A stretch of 64,000 nt of DNA from Straminergon stramineum (taxonomy: Eukaryota > Streptophyta > Bryopsida > Hypnales > Calliergonaceae), in contig OY987267.1 in the NCBI GenBank assembly GCA_963920665.1, forward strand, positions 13,082,001 to 13,146,000, written 5' to 3'. Both the position numbers and the translations under genes were made by a program. This document shows, piece by piece, positions 1 to 9,853 of this stretch. Position 1 is the stretch's first letter, and every line of letters starts with the position of its first letter. Under the pieces are notes generated by a model. It had not been told where the DNA came from and did no database searches. It was given only the letters and a program-made list of their open reading frames with translations.

Positions 1-14
1 CTTCGGTTCGCCGG

Positions 15-34
15 TGTTTTCTTTCCCTTTGCAG
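15..34 (+). promoter_or_regulatory. Candidate 3' splice site of a 5'UTR intron, eIF(iso)4G copy A
   Basis: A pyrimidine-rich run followed by TTTGCAG ends at base 34, 13 bases before the ATG at 48. It matches a plant intron acceptor. The sequence then reads CTGCCGCCCAGCT up to the start codon. I infer that the 5'UTR is interrupted by an intron whose donor lies left of the window. Copy B also has acceptor-like AGs just upstream of its equivalent ATG, but they do not align with this one. Confidence 0.5.
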
Positions 35-47
35 CTGCCGCCCAGCT

Positions 48-2582
48 ATGGATGCCGCCGCGCCGCCCACTTCGTACCCCGCCCCGCCGTCTGTGTCGTT
101 GCGACCCGGGGGTGGAGGCCGATCCCTCTCCCTCCGCCCCTATAGTGCGCCCAACCAGAATGGTGCCAAGGGGGGGTTGTTGTTTGCTGAGACAGAGGCT
201 CCAAACCCTAATGCGGGGGGGAGCAAGTTCGTGATGCGAGCCGCGGAGAGGTTGCCGCGGGCGTCGCATGATAGGATTCGGTACGCGAGGGATCGTCTGT
301 TGGAGTTTCGCGACGCGTGCACAGAAGCGCCAGAGGAGCTAGTGAACTCGGGGATCGATGGCTTGACGGCCGGTGCGGGAGCTGAGGAGGAGTGGAGTCG
401 GAGGGAGCCTCGGGATTTGCCGCAGCAGCAGCAGACGGGGGGGCGAGTGACGGAGCCGGATACGCGAGATTGGAAGGCACGGGCGCCCGCGCCCGCGCCT
501 GTGGTAGAGGAGAGGTCGTCGTCGCAGCAGAGGGATAGAAACCCTAAGCAGCGGAATGAGAGGACTGAGAGGAATGATAGGGGCGACAATCGGGGCGGGC
601 AGCGGGAGCAATCGAATTCGGGTTCGCAGGCGATGCAGCAGCGGCAGCAGGAGAACGCGCCTGCCGGGCCGGCGCCCGCAATTGTGAAGGCCGCAAATCC
701 GTGGACGGCTCGCCGGGGCGCGTCGTCGGAGAAGGAGAAGGTGTACCGCACGGTGAAGGGGATCCTGAACAAGCTGACCCCGGAGAAGTACGATCTTTTG
801 GCGGAGCAGATGGTGCAGGCGGGCATCAGCAGCGCGGAGATCCTGCAGGCCGTGATTTCGCTCATCTTCGACAAGGCGGTGCTGGAGCCGACGTTCTGCG
901 CCATGTACGCGCAGCTGTGCGTGCACTTGAGCAAGGAGTTGCCTGAGTTTCCCGGGGAGCATGCCGGGGACAAGCCGATCACTTTCCGTCGTGTGCTGCT
1001 GAACACTTGCCAGGAGGAGTTCGAGGGCGCGGACGCGCTGCGCGAGGAGATCAAGAAGCTGACGAAGGCGGATCAGGCGGTGGAGCGCGACGAGAAGGAG
1101 AAGCGCGTGAAATTGCGTACGTTGGGGAACATCAAGCTGATCGGCGAGCTGTTCAAGCAGAAAATGCTTCCTGAGAAGATCGTGCACGCGTGCATTCAGG
1201 AGCTCCTGGGTCAGGACCCGAAAGCCACCCCTGCGGAGGAGAACGTGGAGGCGCTGTGCCACTTGTTCACGACGGTGGGCAAGCAGCTGGAGGAGAGCGC
1301 CAAGTCGAAGATGGCGTTTGACACGTACTTCGCCCGTCTGAAGGTGATCGGGGAGACCCGGGGTCTGCCTTCTCGAATTCGGTTCATGGTGCGCGACATT
1401 CTGGACATGAGGTCGAACAAGTGGGTGCCCCGGCGTGAGGAGATGAAGGCGAAGACCATCAACGAGATCCACGCGGAGGCGGAGGCTAAATTAGGTCTGC
1501 GACCTGGGATGATGGCCCTGCGCAATGGCCGAGCAGCGGCCATCCCAGGCTTCATGCCTGGGGCGGGAGGGATGATGCCGGGCATGCCAGGGATGCCTGG
1601 AATGCCTGGAATGCCCGGAGGCGGAGGGAGCATGCCTGGGGCCCCGATGATGGGGAGCTATATGGGTCCTGGTCTGGAGGCTGACGGGTGGGAGACCGTG
1701 AGCAACCTGCGCAAGAGCCGGAAGGACGGCACGGGTGTGTTGCCGGTGCCCGGTTTTGGGGGTTCAGGTGTTTCTATGGGCGGTGCGATGCCCGGCGCGG
1801 GTGTTCAGGCCAGATTTGGTTCTCCGGCCATGCGTGCGAGCGGCGTGGGTACGAGGATTCTTCCACAGGGCAGTGGGTATGGATTCATGGGCAAGCCGAG
1901 CGCTTTGCTGGGCTCGGGTTCGCCGAAGCCTGTGGCCGAGCCCGCGAAGGCGCCTGAGCCCGCTCGGGAGGTGGTGGCACGGCCTGCACCTGCGGCGTCT
2001 GTGGCTGCGACTCCCGCTGCGGCTGCAGCAGCTCCGTCGGTGGATTTGACGAAGAAGTCGGAGAGTCTGCTGAAGGAGTACTTCTCGATCGTGGACCTGA
2101 ACGAGGCTCTGCTGTGCGTGCAAGAACTGAAGAGTCCCAGCTTCCATCCTGAGTTTGTGCGTCTGGCGATCGCCACGGCACTGGACATGCGAGAGAAGGA
2201 GTGCGAGTTGGTGCTGAAGCTGCTGGTGCACCTTCAGTCGAAGGAAGCGATCTCGAGCTCGGACTTGAGGGGTGGCGTGTTGCTGGTGACGGAGGGGATG
2301 GAGGATATGGCGATGGATGCGCCATTGGCTCCGAAGCGGTTTGGAGGCATGTTGGCCGGTCTGGTGTTGTCCGGTTCTGTGGATCTGCGTCTGGTGCAGG
2401 AGGCGGCGCTGAAGCTGGAGGACGAGTTCTTACAAGAGGACGTGCTGAAGGCTGTGGTTGGGAAGTGGAAGTTGAAGGAGAGCGAAGTGCAGCTGGGCGA
2501 GGTGTGTCGGAAGGCTTCGGTGGACAAGGAGGGTCTTTTGAGCGTGTCCGGGGTCAGTGACCTGGCGAAGCTCTTAGGTTGA
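48..2582 (+). CDS. eIFiso4G: Eukaryotic translation initiation factor isoform 4G, copy A (844 aa)
   Basis: Scaffold subunit of the plant eIF(iso)4F cap-binding complex. It bridges eIF(iso)4E, eIF4A, eIF3 and PABP to recruit ribosomes to capped mRNA in the cytoplasm. Visible in order: an N-terminal disordered segment; a canonical eIF4E-binding motif YARDRLL (YXXXXL-phi) at residue 79; a short Gln tract near 125; an Arg/Gln/Asn-rich linker; the MIF4G HEAT domain at about 220-455; a Met-Pro-Gly repeat at about 505-530; an Ala/Pro linker; and the MA3 domain at about 665-790. The length fits the family (angiosperm proteins are just under 800 aa as I recall). The start MDAAA is conserved in copy B at 52696. 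The CDS is uninterrupted, whereas I recall introns in angiosperm orthologues. From codon ~135 to the penultimate codon it appears identical to copy B; the N-terminal part is a diverged paralogue. Confidence 0.95.
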   Translation: MDAAAPPTSYPAPPSVSLRPGGGGRSLSLRPYSAPNQNGAKGGLLFAETEAPNPNAGGSKFVMRAAERLPRASHDRIRYARDRLLEFRDACTEAPEELVNSGIDGLTAGAGAEEEWSRREPRDLPQQQQTGGRVTEPDTRDWKARAPAPAPVVEERSSSQQRDRNPKQRNERTERNDRGDNRGGQREQSNSGSQAMQQRQQENAPAGPAPAIVKAANPWTARRGASSEKEKVYRTVKGILNKLTPEKYDLLAEQMVQAGISSAEILQAVISLIFDKAVLEPTFCAMYAQLCVHLSKELPEFPGEHAGDKPITFRRVLLNTCQEEFEGADALREEIKKLTKADQAVERDEKEKRVKLRTLGNIKLIGELFKQKMLPEKIVHACIQELLGQDPKATPAEENVEALCHLFTTVGKQLEESAKSKMAFDTYFARLKVIGETRGLPSRIRFMVRDILDMRSNKWVPRREEMKAKTINEIHAEAEAKLGLRPGMMALRNGRAAAIPGFMPGAGGMMPGMPGMPGMPGMPGGGGSMPGAPMMGSYMGPGLEADGWETVSNLRKSRKDGTGVLPVPGFGGSGVSMGGAMPGAGVQARFGSPAMRASGVGTRILPQGSGYGFMGKPSALLGSGSPKPVAEPAKAPEPAREVVARPAPAASVAATPAAAAAAPSVDLTKKSESLLKEYFSIVDLNEALLCVQELKSPSFHPEFVRLAIATALDMREKECELVLKLLVHLQSKEAISSSDLRGGVLLVTEGMEDMAMDAPLAPKRFGGMLAGLVLSGSVDLRLVQEAALKLEDEFLQEDVLKAVVGKWKLKESEVQLGEVCRKASVDKEGLLSVSGVSDLAKLLG

Positions 2583-2884
2583 TGGAGCTATGTTTGCCGG
2601 AATCAGGTGTTTTGGAATTGGCCAGCAACTTCTAGAGAATTGGGTTTCACACTGCCTTTACTTATTTAGTAGTCACTGCGTTATAGGATATGTACACTCA
2701 TGCTGAGGTGTTGTCATGTTAGTTTTATCTCTGTCTCTCTTTCGAAGAGACTCGTGAAATTTTTCTTATTGCAATGAGTTACATCTTTTTAGTTCCTAAT
2801 GATCTCGATTTTCGCTGCCGTTATTGTTTTTCACAACAAATTTATTTTTTCTTTATTAATGTATCTGTTTGAGTCAACGGCCTT
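2583..2884 (+). other. 3' flank / probable 3'UTR of eIF(iso)4G copy A
   Basis: AT-rich sequence without an open frame directly follows the TGA. It has no visible similarity to the 3' flank of copy B, which diverges at the stop codon. I see no clear poly(A) signal that would fix the transcript end. Confidence 0.4.
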
Positions 2885-2961
2885 GTTAGGCTTTTGTTTA
2901 TGACATTTTGCTCTATATTCACTGTAAATATAGATCAAAATGTCATAAACAAAAGCCTAAC
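2885..2961. repeat. Near-perfect 35-bp inverted repeat (hairpin)
   Basis: The left arm 2885-2919 begins GTTAGGCTTTTGTTTATGAC. The right arm 2927-2961 is its reverse complement with a single mismatch at arm position 27. The loop is only 7 bases (CACTGTA). About 300 bp past the eIF(iso)4G stop, this could fold in a 3'UTR or read-through transcript, or be a tiny palindromic MITE or a miRNA/hairpin-RNA precursor. Two TTTAGGG telomere-like units follow at about 2967-2985. Confidence 0.85.
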
Positions 2962-3421
2962 GAGACTTTTAGGGTTTAGGGTTTTATTGATGTGTATTCT
3001 GGTCACCACGAGATCCTAGTTGGTCGAAATGTAGTTGACAACCAATTGTAATACGCTCGGACGCATTCTATGTGGCGAACTGAACGAACTTTCATATCGC
3101 TGTGGTTGCTCTTGTATGTGAGTCGCAGTACTCAAGTTACTATGGTGACAGGATTGTCTTGTTATCATGAGGATTTCGTTTGACAGTCTTATGTTTTTCT
3201 TTCTATTTCTGGGGCTGTTTTCTACTTTGGGGGAGCATCCTGCCAGACTCCTGACCAGCACTTGGCCTTTCGTTTGAAAAACATTGGGTTCACCAATTTA
3301 TCCTTCTAAATAGGGCTCTATCCGAATTTTTTGCCATTTCAAGTACCAAATAGAAACTTCTGTGTGCTTGCAAGTTTTGAAGAGTGAAACTCATTTGTGG
3401 TTTGAAGGGTGAAACTCATCT

Positions 3422-3770
3422 TAACCCCTAAATGATGTTGCAGATGGTTTTTGTTTGATGAATGACGAAGAGTTCTCCTCTGTAGGATAGAATTGTAACT
3501 ATTCATCCTTGGAATTAGGGGTGGAAAGGAGAGATCTTCTACAATAGTTTGACTTCTAATGAGTATTTTGTTTTTCTTAAAGTGGATGATGTCACATTGT
3601 TCCAAAAAGGCATGATTTTCATGGTCACCAACCCAATATTTAGGGTTAAACTTGGAATGTCGGATTGGTCACCGTAGAAATCATCCTTTCCTATATGAAT
3701 CATTTGCTTAACCCCTAAATGATGGGGCAGATGTTTTTTGTCTGATGGATATCAAAAAAGCAATTTCTAG
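3422..3770 (+). repeat. Dispersed repeat, one full and one partial copy
   Basis: The segment from TTAACCCCTAAATGATG at about 3422 to the GTCACCAA words at about 3640 recurs, inverted and diverged, at about 56935-57145. Shared landmarks in order are GACGAAGAG/GACAAAGAA, AGGAGAGATCTT, CAATAGTTTGAC, GATGATGTCACA and GGTCACCAA. Its end word (GATTGGTCACCGTAGAAATC) and start word (TTAACCCCTAAATGATG) are repeated again at 3663-3760, so a second partial copy is joined in tandem. No coding capacity is seen. Confidence 0.65.
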
Positions 3771-5084
3771 GATGTAAACAAGTTGTTTTTCATTTATTCT
3801 TTTTTTAATTGTGATTGTGCAGACAAGTGTAGTTATGAGAAGCCAAAAATAGCTTCATTAAATGCATTGTTATTTTTGGGTATGTCGGATAGTGTCAAGA
3901 CATCTAAGAGAATTAGAAGATGGTATTACATTGCATGTTGTCTTTCCTTCAATTTCCGTGAGGGCAACATGGGGTGCGGACTTTTACAAGCATAGGAACA
4001 ATGCCTTTTTCTATGGTTAGCACACTTATTGATATTATTCACAGCTTGCCTCTCCCCCACGGTGACTAGCTTGTCGTTTAGGGATTAATCTTGAAAGAAT
4101 AGCCTATAACCAACGTTTTCTAAAGTGGAAAAAATTTGCTCCAGTTCTATTTAGATTTTGAAGGTGCTAAGTGTACATTCCAAAATTTAGGGCAAAAATG
4201 AAGATTTGAGCAATTTTGCCAACGTCACTAGTAGCAAGATATAGAAATACATATACAATAAAAATAAAGTTAGCATTCATTCCATATGTTGTAAGATAAT
4301 GGTTAGCGTAAATGTTATTTGTACTGTTGGATTTTTGTTGGGTGGCTCCATCGCAACCATTCATGTTGTAGCCATTTCCTTGTCCATCACCTCCACCTAC
4401 ACTCGCGGTTTAGCATCCCTCTCTCTTTGTTACCTAGAAGTTTAGTAGGAGCAATCCATTGATTTTTTTTGTTACATTTGGTTCTTGCGTGTACAATGGT
4501 GCCTTGAATGAATTTTAAATGGATTTGTTATTCCCTCGTTGTTTTTGCTTCTTGGGCTTTGAATGTGGGTTGCCATTTTTGAAATTAGGAGTGCCAATTC
4601 CTTTCTGTTGTGAAAATTTGAGAGATGTTTGCTTCAATTGTCTCGTACATTCACTCCAATTGGGAAGTGGAGGTTGCATGGATTCAATGTGTTAGAAATT
4701 GCAATGTTGTGTGCATTGATGCATGTTGGGGCCTCACGGCAAATGCGTTTCGGAGGTGTGCAACTCTACATTGTGAAAGGTTTGCAATGTTTAAGCAAGC
4801 TTGGCAAACTACAAATTGCGCTTGCTAAAGATGACATCATGTGCATTTTTGGTTGTCTCTGTGCATTGTGCTTTCAATTTTGTTTTTGTGTTCAAGTCAT
4901 TGCTTGGTTGTATTTTCATATAGTGTTGCTTCAAGTTCTTCTCTTGTGCTTCATCATATTGCTTGTGTCCTTTGGTTTGTATTGTTGGGGTATTTACTTG
5001 TGGGTACAGGGTTGTGGTTTAGGGATGGTATAGAGTTTAAAATTCACTTGAAGAAAACAAGGGGTTCTATGACTACTATTTGCA
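3771..5084. other. AT-rich spacer, no gene recognised
   Basis: Only short frames without recognisable motifs occur here. The 134-codon frame at 4629-5033 is rich in Leu/Cys/Phe, overlaps competing frames and matches nothing I know. I treat the stretch as non-coding. Confidence 0.4.
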
Positions 5085-5945
5085 ATTAGTTTTGTAGTTG
5101 CATGAGACATTTGCAACTAAGTGACAATTAAGAGCCCGCAATTGCAGTGGATAAGTTGCACTAGTTGCAAAGTAGTTGCATAAATTTTCACAGCTGTTTC
5201 TTATCTGAACTTTTCTAACGTGGTTGTTGATGTAGAAATTATTTGTGTGCAATTTGTTTGCGACTTATTTATAATTTGTCTGTAATTCATAGATTTGTAG
5301 ATTCAAAATTTTAGATCTATTTTTTTTAGATTGCAAATCCAAAAATTTCTTAAACTTTAAATATTTGTAGAGTTTTGTAGATTGTAGAAATCTATGAATT
5401 ATAGAAATCTATAAGTTGTAGAAATCTACAAAATATAAAAATCTACATGTAGAAATATTAGAATTTTGTAATCAAAATTCAATACACAAGAATGCTATAA
5501 CTTACAATTTTTATATGTCTAACCTAATGGTATTCTTTACAATTGATGCAGGACAATTAATAAAAGACTTAGTAGTTGCATGCTAGTTGTATTCTAGTTA
5601 AAGTCTAGTCATTTTTTAGTCAAACTCTAGTTGAATTGTAGTTGTAGTCTACTTGTAGGCTAGTTGCATTGTAGTTGCTTTCTAGTTGCAATTTAGTTGT
5701 ATCACAGTTGCTTTGTAATTGAATTGCTATCAAATTTAGATTATATGCAATTGTAGATAGACACATTGGACTCTACAAAATTTTGATGAATAATGGATGT
5801 AAAATACCTCACATCAACTCTTCTATTACATTCCTGTAACCGTAATTACATTTTGTGACTACTTTGTGACTACTTTACAACTACAGTGTAACTATGTCAA
5901 ATTTGGTGCAAATACATAGGATTGTAGTTGTAGGGCAGTTGCTTA
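5085..5945. repeat. Degenerate short-word repeat region (TAGTTGCA and TAGAAATCTA words)
   Basis: Three kinds of simple structure share this AT-rich stretch. At 5090-5190 and 5571-5727 the words CTAGTTGCA/GTAGTTG recur every 10-15 bp. At about 5340-5460 self-complementary TAGAAATCTA-type words are tandemly spaced. At 5850-5940 the complementary word ACTACTTTGTGACTACTTT and then TAGTTG reappear. The region could be the body of an AT-rich MITE or decayed satellite. I could not define terminal repeats or a TSD. Confidence 0.55.
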
Positions 5946-6294
5946 GGACAATAGATGCATTTCAATCTGTTGTAGCAAACGCATTTTTCTTCTAGTAATT
6001 TCTTGGCAACTTTTGAATGAGGACATTTGGATCTTTACACAATACTCATAGGTTGGGGGAAGGATGTTGATGCTTGCTACTGTAGAGGTAATGTGTATCT
6101 CTAAGTCATGTTTGTCAGATTCTTTACCTAGGCCTAGACGTTGCTTTCTTTTGCCATTTGAGGTGACGGTGGTCTTGGTAGAGCTTCTTGATCGGATGCT
6201 TGAGATTGCCAATGACAAGAAGCAGTGCGGTGCTCCTATGGCGTGCAAAAGGTGAAAAGTTATTTTGACCATCATGATGAGGAGATGGTAGGAG

Positions 6295-9200
6295 GTTTGG
6301 GCTTGCAAATTTACTTGGGTTGAAGGCAAGTATGATGCTGCAAGCAATCTCACCAGGATCATCTGCAAAAGTTGTAGTAGTGTGAGTAGTAGAAGAAAAA
6401 TCATGGTGCCGAATGGTTACAACCTCGAGAACACGGGGGGAAGCAGACCTATAAGTTTGATGGCAAGACTTTTCCACATCTAAAGAAGGGCAATACATAT
6501 GTCAACCGCGATTGCAAGCATTTGCAATTCAACAAGGTGTGGGCGGGGCAACAACTAACTGGTTCTGTTATAGACCAATTCTTGTTTGGCAAAAGGGGAG
6601 TATAATTTTCTACTTTATTCTAAGTTCTTAGTTTTGGTTGTCCCATGTGCAATTATGAACAAGGGCAATATTTACAAAGGTACCTTAAGGTCAAGAATGT
6701 ACTTAGGAAGCAATGGTTTGAAACATCCGATGGGAGATGAATGAATACCTTCATGCTTGTGTCATGTCTGCCTCCTGGGGAGATCACTTAGTGTATTTAT
6801 AACAAACCACATGTGTTAAAGTGATTTTTTCACCCCCTATATAATTTTTAATAAATAATAATTTCAACCTATAACTTTGAGCTTTGTTTAAAAATGACTA
6901 TATGTTTCTATTGCCAAAAATTCCCAATTCAAATAACATATGAAATGATTTCTAGAATAGATTGAATAATGAACTAAAATGGCATGTTTTTTAACTCAAA
7001 TATTTATAGAGGATACATTTTAGATGACCATTGCATCATTATTCAAAAAAAATGAACTTTCAATAGGGTGCTATTTTTAGGAATTTTTTTTTCATTTTTT
7101 AAACAATTTTTTCTAATATAAAAATATGGGTGTGAAAGTTATTTTTAGCTCTACAGTGTATCTTTTTACTTCAAAAATTTGTAACTAATTATCATTACCT
7201 AACAAAAATACCAATAATTCACAACATAAACTTTCAAAGTAGGAAAATCTAGTCAAAATTTTTTTTTCCTTTTATTTAAATTTTAGAATAGAATATAGGG
7301 GGTCTACAATCTTAACACATGTAGTTTCTAATGGATACACTAAGTGATCTCCCTAGGGTCTGCCTTCAACGTCATAGTCCAATCTCTGAGGGTTTTTCTA
7401 TTAGTATTGATGAGGTGATGGCAATAGACAACACTTCTTGGGTGCATGTTTATGTTGTTGATTTGTGAGAGAATTCCACACCTACTCCATCTTACTTGTA
7501 TCTATGACTATAGCACTACAAATCATTTGACTAACATGATCATGCATGCATTACTTGGAGAAGAAAGACTTACGCATGAGTAGATTGTAGGTAAGCTTGT
7601 GTCTTTTGGGGTAGATGGAGTCAACACTTTTCAAGGACTGAAAATTGGGGTCTCCATTCAAATTTGCGAGAAATGGGCTTGATTTTGCCTTGGAGCTAGT
7701 TGTACAAGCCACTGCATCAACCTAGTGGTTGAAATTCTTTTGAACCATCCTATGGTGTCTTGCTTGTAGATTGTCTACCAATCTCTGTACTCTTACTTTT
7801 GCCAAAGCCACAAACAACACACTAAGTTCCAAAAACTTGTTGATCTCATGAAAATTAAGGGGAACAAAATGGTCAAGAATGTAGAGACTTGGTGGATTTC
7901 AAAGTAGAGCCTAGCCTTGTGCATTAGTCTGAGTAGTGAGTACAAGCCCCTATTGGTGAAAATGGGCCTTGACATCATATAGCTACTAGCTACAAAGCCA
8001 ATTCTTCAATAGTCAATAGCTTTGATTACCTTGTCAATATTGAGGTCTTATCATCCCTTGAGTGCTTTATTCCAATGTTGAATTTCATTCACTACCTTAT
8101 CAAACTATCACAGGCTCGTGACATTTTCATTTGTGACTTCTTGCAATTAATAAAAGTGTGTCAAGCCAATTTGGTGAGGATGTTTGTAGATCTGTCAACA
8201 ACATTTACTATGCAAGAGTTCCAACGTTACTAGAAGCTGATTTTGCTTTCCTCCATTGAAATCTCTTTGGAGTGGAGGGAGATGCCTAGGGTGAGTGATG
8301 TTTCCCATGTGTTCTTAAACTTAAGTTGCCGTGGTTGTCAACTTGACATCACGTCTAGACAAACAGTTAATCGATAAAATGTCAAGATTCAACCCGATGT
8401 CCATCAAGATCTTATATTTTTTTTGATGAATTGTCCATCGATTGAGATGGTTTGTGCATCGACTAGACAACTTGTCCGTTTAAAAAATAAAATTGGTTGA
8501 TGTGATCCTAACGAGTTAGAACGTTGACGGACATCCCGACAAGTAATGCTAGTGTTACGTTGGGACGGAATTATGGAAAACCCTGTTGGTTGCACTATTA
8601 TCTTCGCCCACTGCCACTGCAAGTTGACTAGGGATCACATATTTGTGACGAAGGAGATTCTGCGCATGCAAGCAAACATCCAACAACAAATTGTTGGTAG
8701 TTTTTTTTTCATTTTTCTATCTTCCAATTTTTTCCTTATTCTATAGTTTTTCTTTGATTGTATGGTGTTTTGAGTTTTGAATTTGATTCAATCGGTGATG
8801 ATCAAGACTCATGCAATTGTGCTAGAATGAGGTTATTAATTTCAAATCCTTTTTGTTTTTGATTGTGTTTCATCTTTCACTTTGTGCTAAAAATGTTGTT
8901 GTAGTTATTGTATGTCGATATGCTTCTTTGTACTGTGATGATTTCCTTGGGCATTGTGAGCTATTGTGATCATTCTCTCAATGTTGAATTGCCTTTTAAA
9001 TCATTATGTGTGGAATTTCTTGTTCATTCATTGTTGATTCATTGTTCTTTGTGTCTTGATTCACTTTAGGAGTGAGTGCACAATTGCTTATTGTTTTTGT
9101 TTTGGCTCTTTTATGTCTGACGTGTTCAATGAATATCATTTAGTAATAGATAACTATTGAATTCATTTGAATGGCTAAAACCACCTATGTTCATTGACAT

Positions 9201-9853
9201 TAGTACTCTCGGTTTGGCATAGATTGCTTAGTCACTTGCCAATGAGTTGGATAGATGATTTCCACAACAGGAGTTACTTGATGTGTTTGGATCATTTACT
9301 CGCAATACTAGAAGCAATTGGGGCTGATGAGAGCATTAGTTACCACTTCGTAGTCCTCAAATTTTTTTATTTTCACCCAAAAGTGTTGAATGCAAGCAAG
9401 CCTTTGTATGAATGAGGGACTGGCTACACTACACTCGAGATGCTTTCTAGAATTCTCATTGCAACCTAGATAACCAAACTGGGATATTCAAAGTGACTGT
9501 AAAAGCTAATTGTGATGTTGCTTGTGCATCAACTTCTCATATGAATCCAATTATTCATCTTGGTGGAGCTTGTCCCAATCACGGCACTTGAAGAATTTCA
9601 TTTTTGAATACTTCAAATTGGCGAAAATTGGTTACTATTTGGTACTAGGGGTCTAGGGTTGGTGAAAAATGAGCATTGCTTTTCTACTTTTAAGTTTTTG
9701 AAGTCTTGCCAAAGGAATAGGCTGGGCAAATACTTGCCACTTGTAGTACGCATGTTTGGCCAAAAATATTATTCCTCGAAAAATTTCCCATACAAGGAGG
9801 CTATAGAGTCTTGGAAGAATGATATAAAGGTTTGGAGGCATAGGGATTTGTGA
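6295..9853 (+). pseudogene. hAT-like transposase relic (ZNF862/C17orf113-like type), broken
   Basis: Following frames through stops and indels gives a nearly complete protein of a hAT-related family common in plants. At 6295-6560 there is a C-x2-C finger segment (IICKSC) followed by K.MVPNGYNLENTGG-type sequence. From 7366, ISIDEVMAIDNTSWVHVYVV (the acidic DDE-type core start), then FGVDGVNTFQGLKIGV, then NVETWWIS. At about 8090-8230, IKLSQARDIFICDFLQLIKV. At about 9340-9415, FVVLKFFYFHPKVLNASKPLYE-like sequence. At 9659-9853 the C-terminal hAT dimerisation region (HCFSTFKFLK, then LVVRMFGQKYYSSKNFPYKE). Numerous stops and frameshifts are present. A MITE interrupts it at 6774-7357; the stretches 8370-8560 and 8740-9190 may be further insertions. 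Confidence 0.8.
6774..7357. mobile_element. 584-bp MITE with ~46-bp TIRs and 8-bp TSD
   Basis: The terminal inverted repeats are 6774-6819 and 7312-7357. Both begin CCT(G/A)GGGAGATCACTTAG and continue, with few mismatches, to ACATGTGTTAA. The 8-bp target duplication GTCTGCCT lies at 6766-6773 and 7358-7365. Removing the element and one TSD joins the hAT relic's frame (HACVMSA to FNVIVQSLRVF), so it inserted into that relic. There is no ORF inside; the interior is AT-rich. The 8-bp TSD fits hAT-type mobilisation; the long TIR would also suit a MULE with a 9-bp TSD, but base 9 does not match. Confidence 0.9.

Noticed and set aside
140..1472. Long minus-strand frames over eIF(iso)4G copy A (up to 377 codons), mirrored at copy B
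   Set aside because: They are shadows of a GC-rich CDS on the other strand, with Arg/Leu/His-rich sequence and no recognisable domain.
2967..2985. TTTAGGG units as an interstitial telomere
   Set aside because: Only two units; similar short words occur at several places in the window.
4629..5089. Overlapping 134- and 82-codon hydrophobic frames
   Set aside because: Leu/Phe/Cys richness follows from T-rich DNA; no start context, motif or family resemblance.
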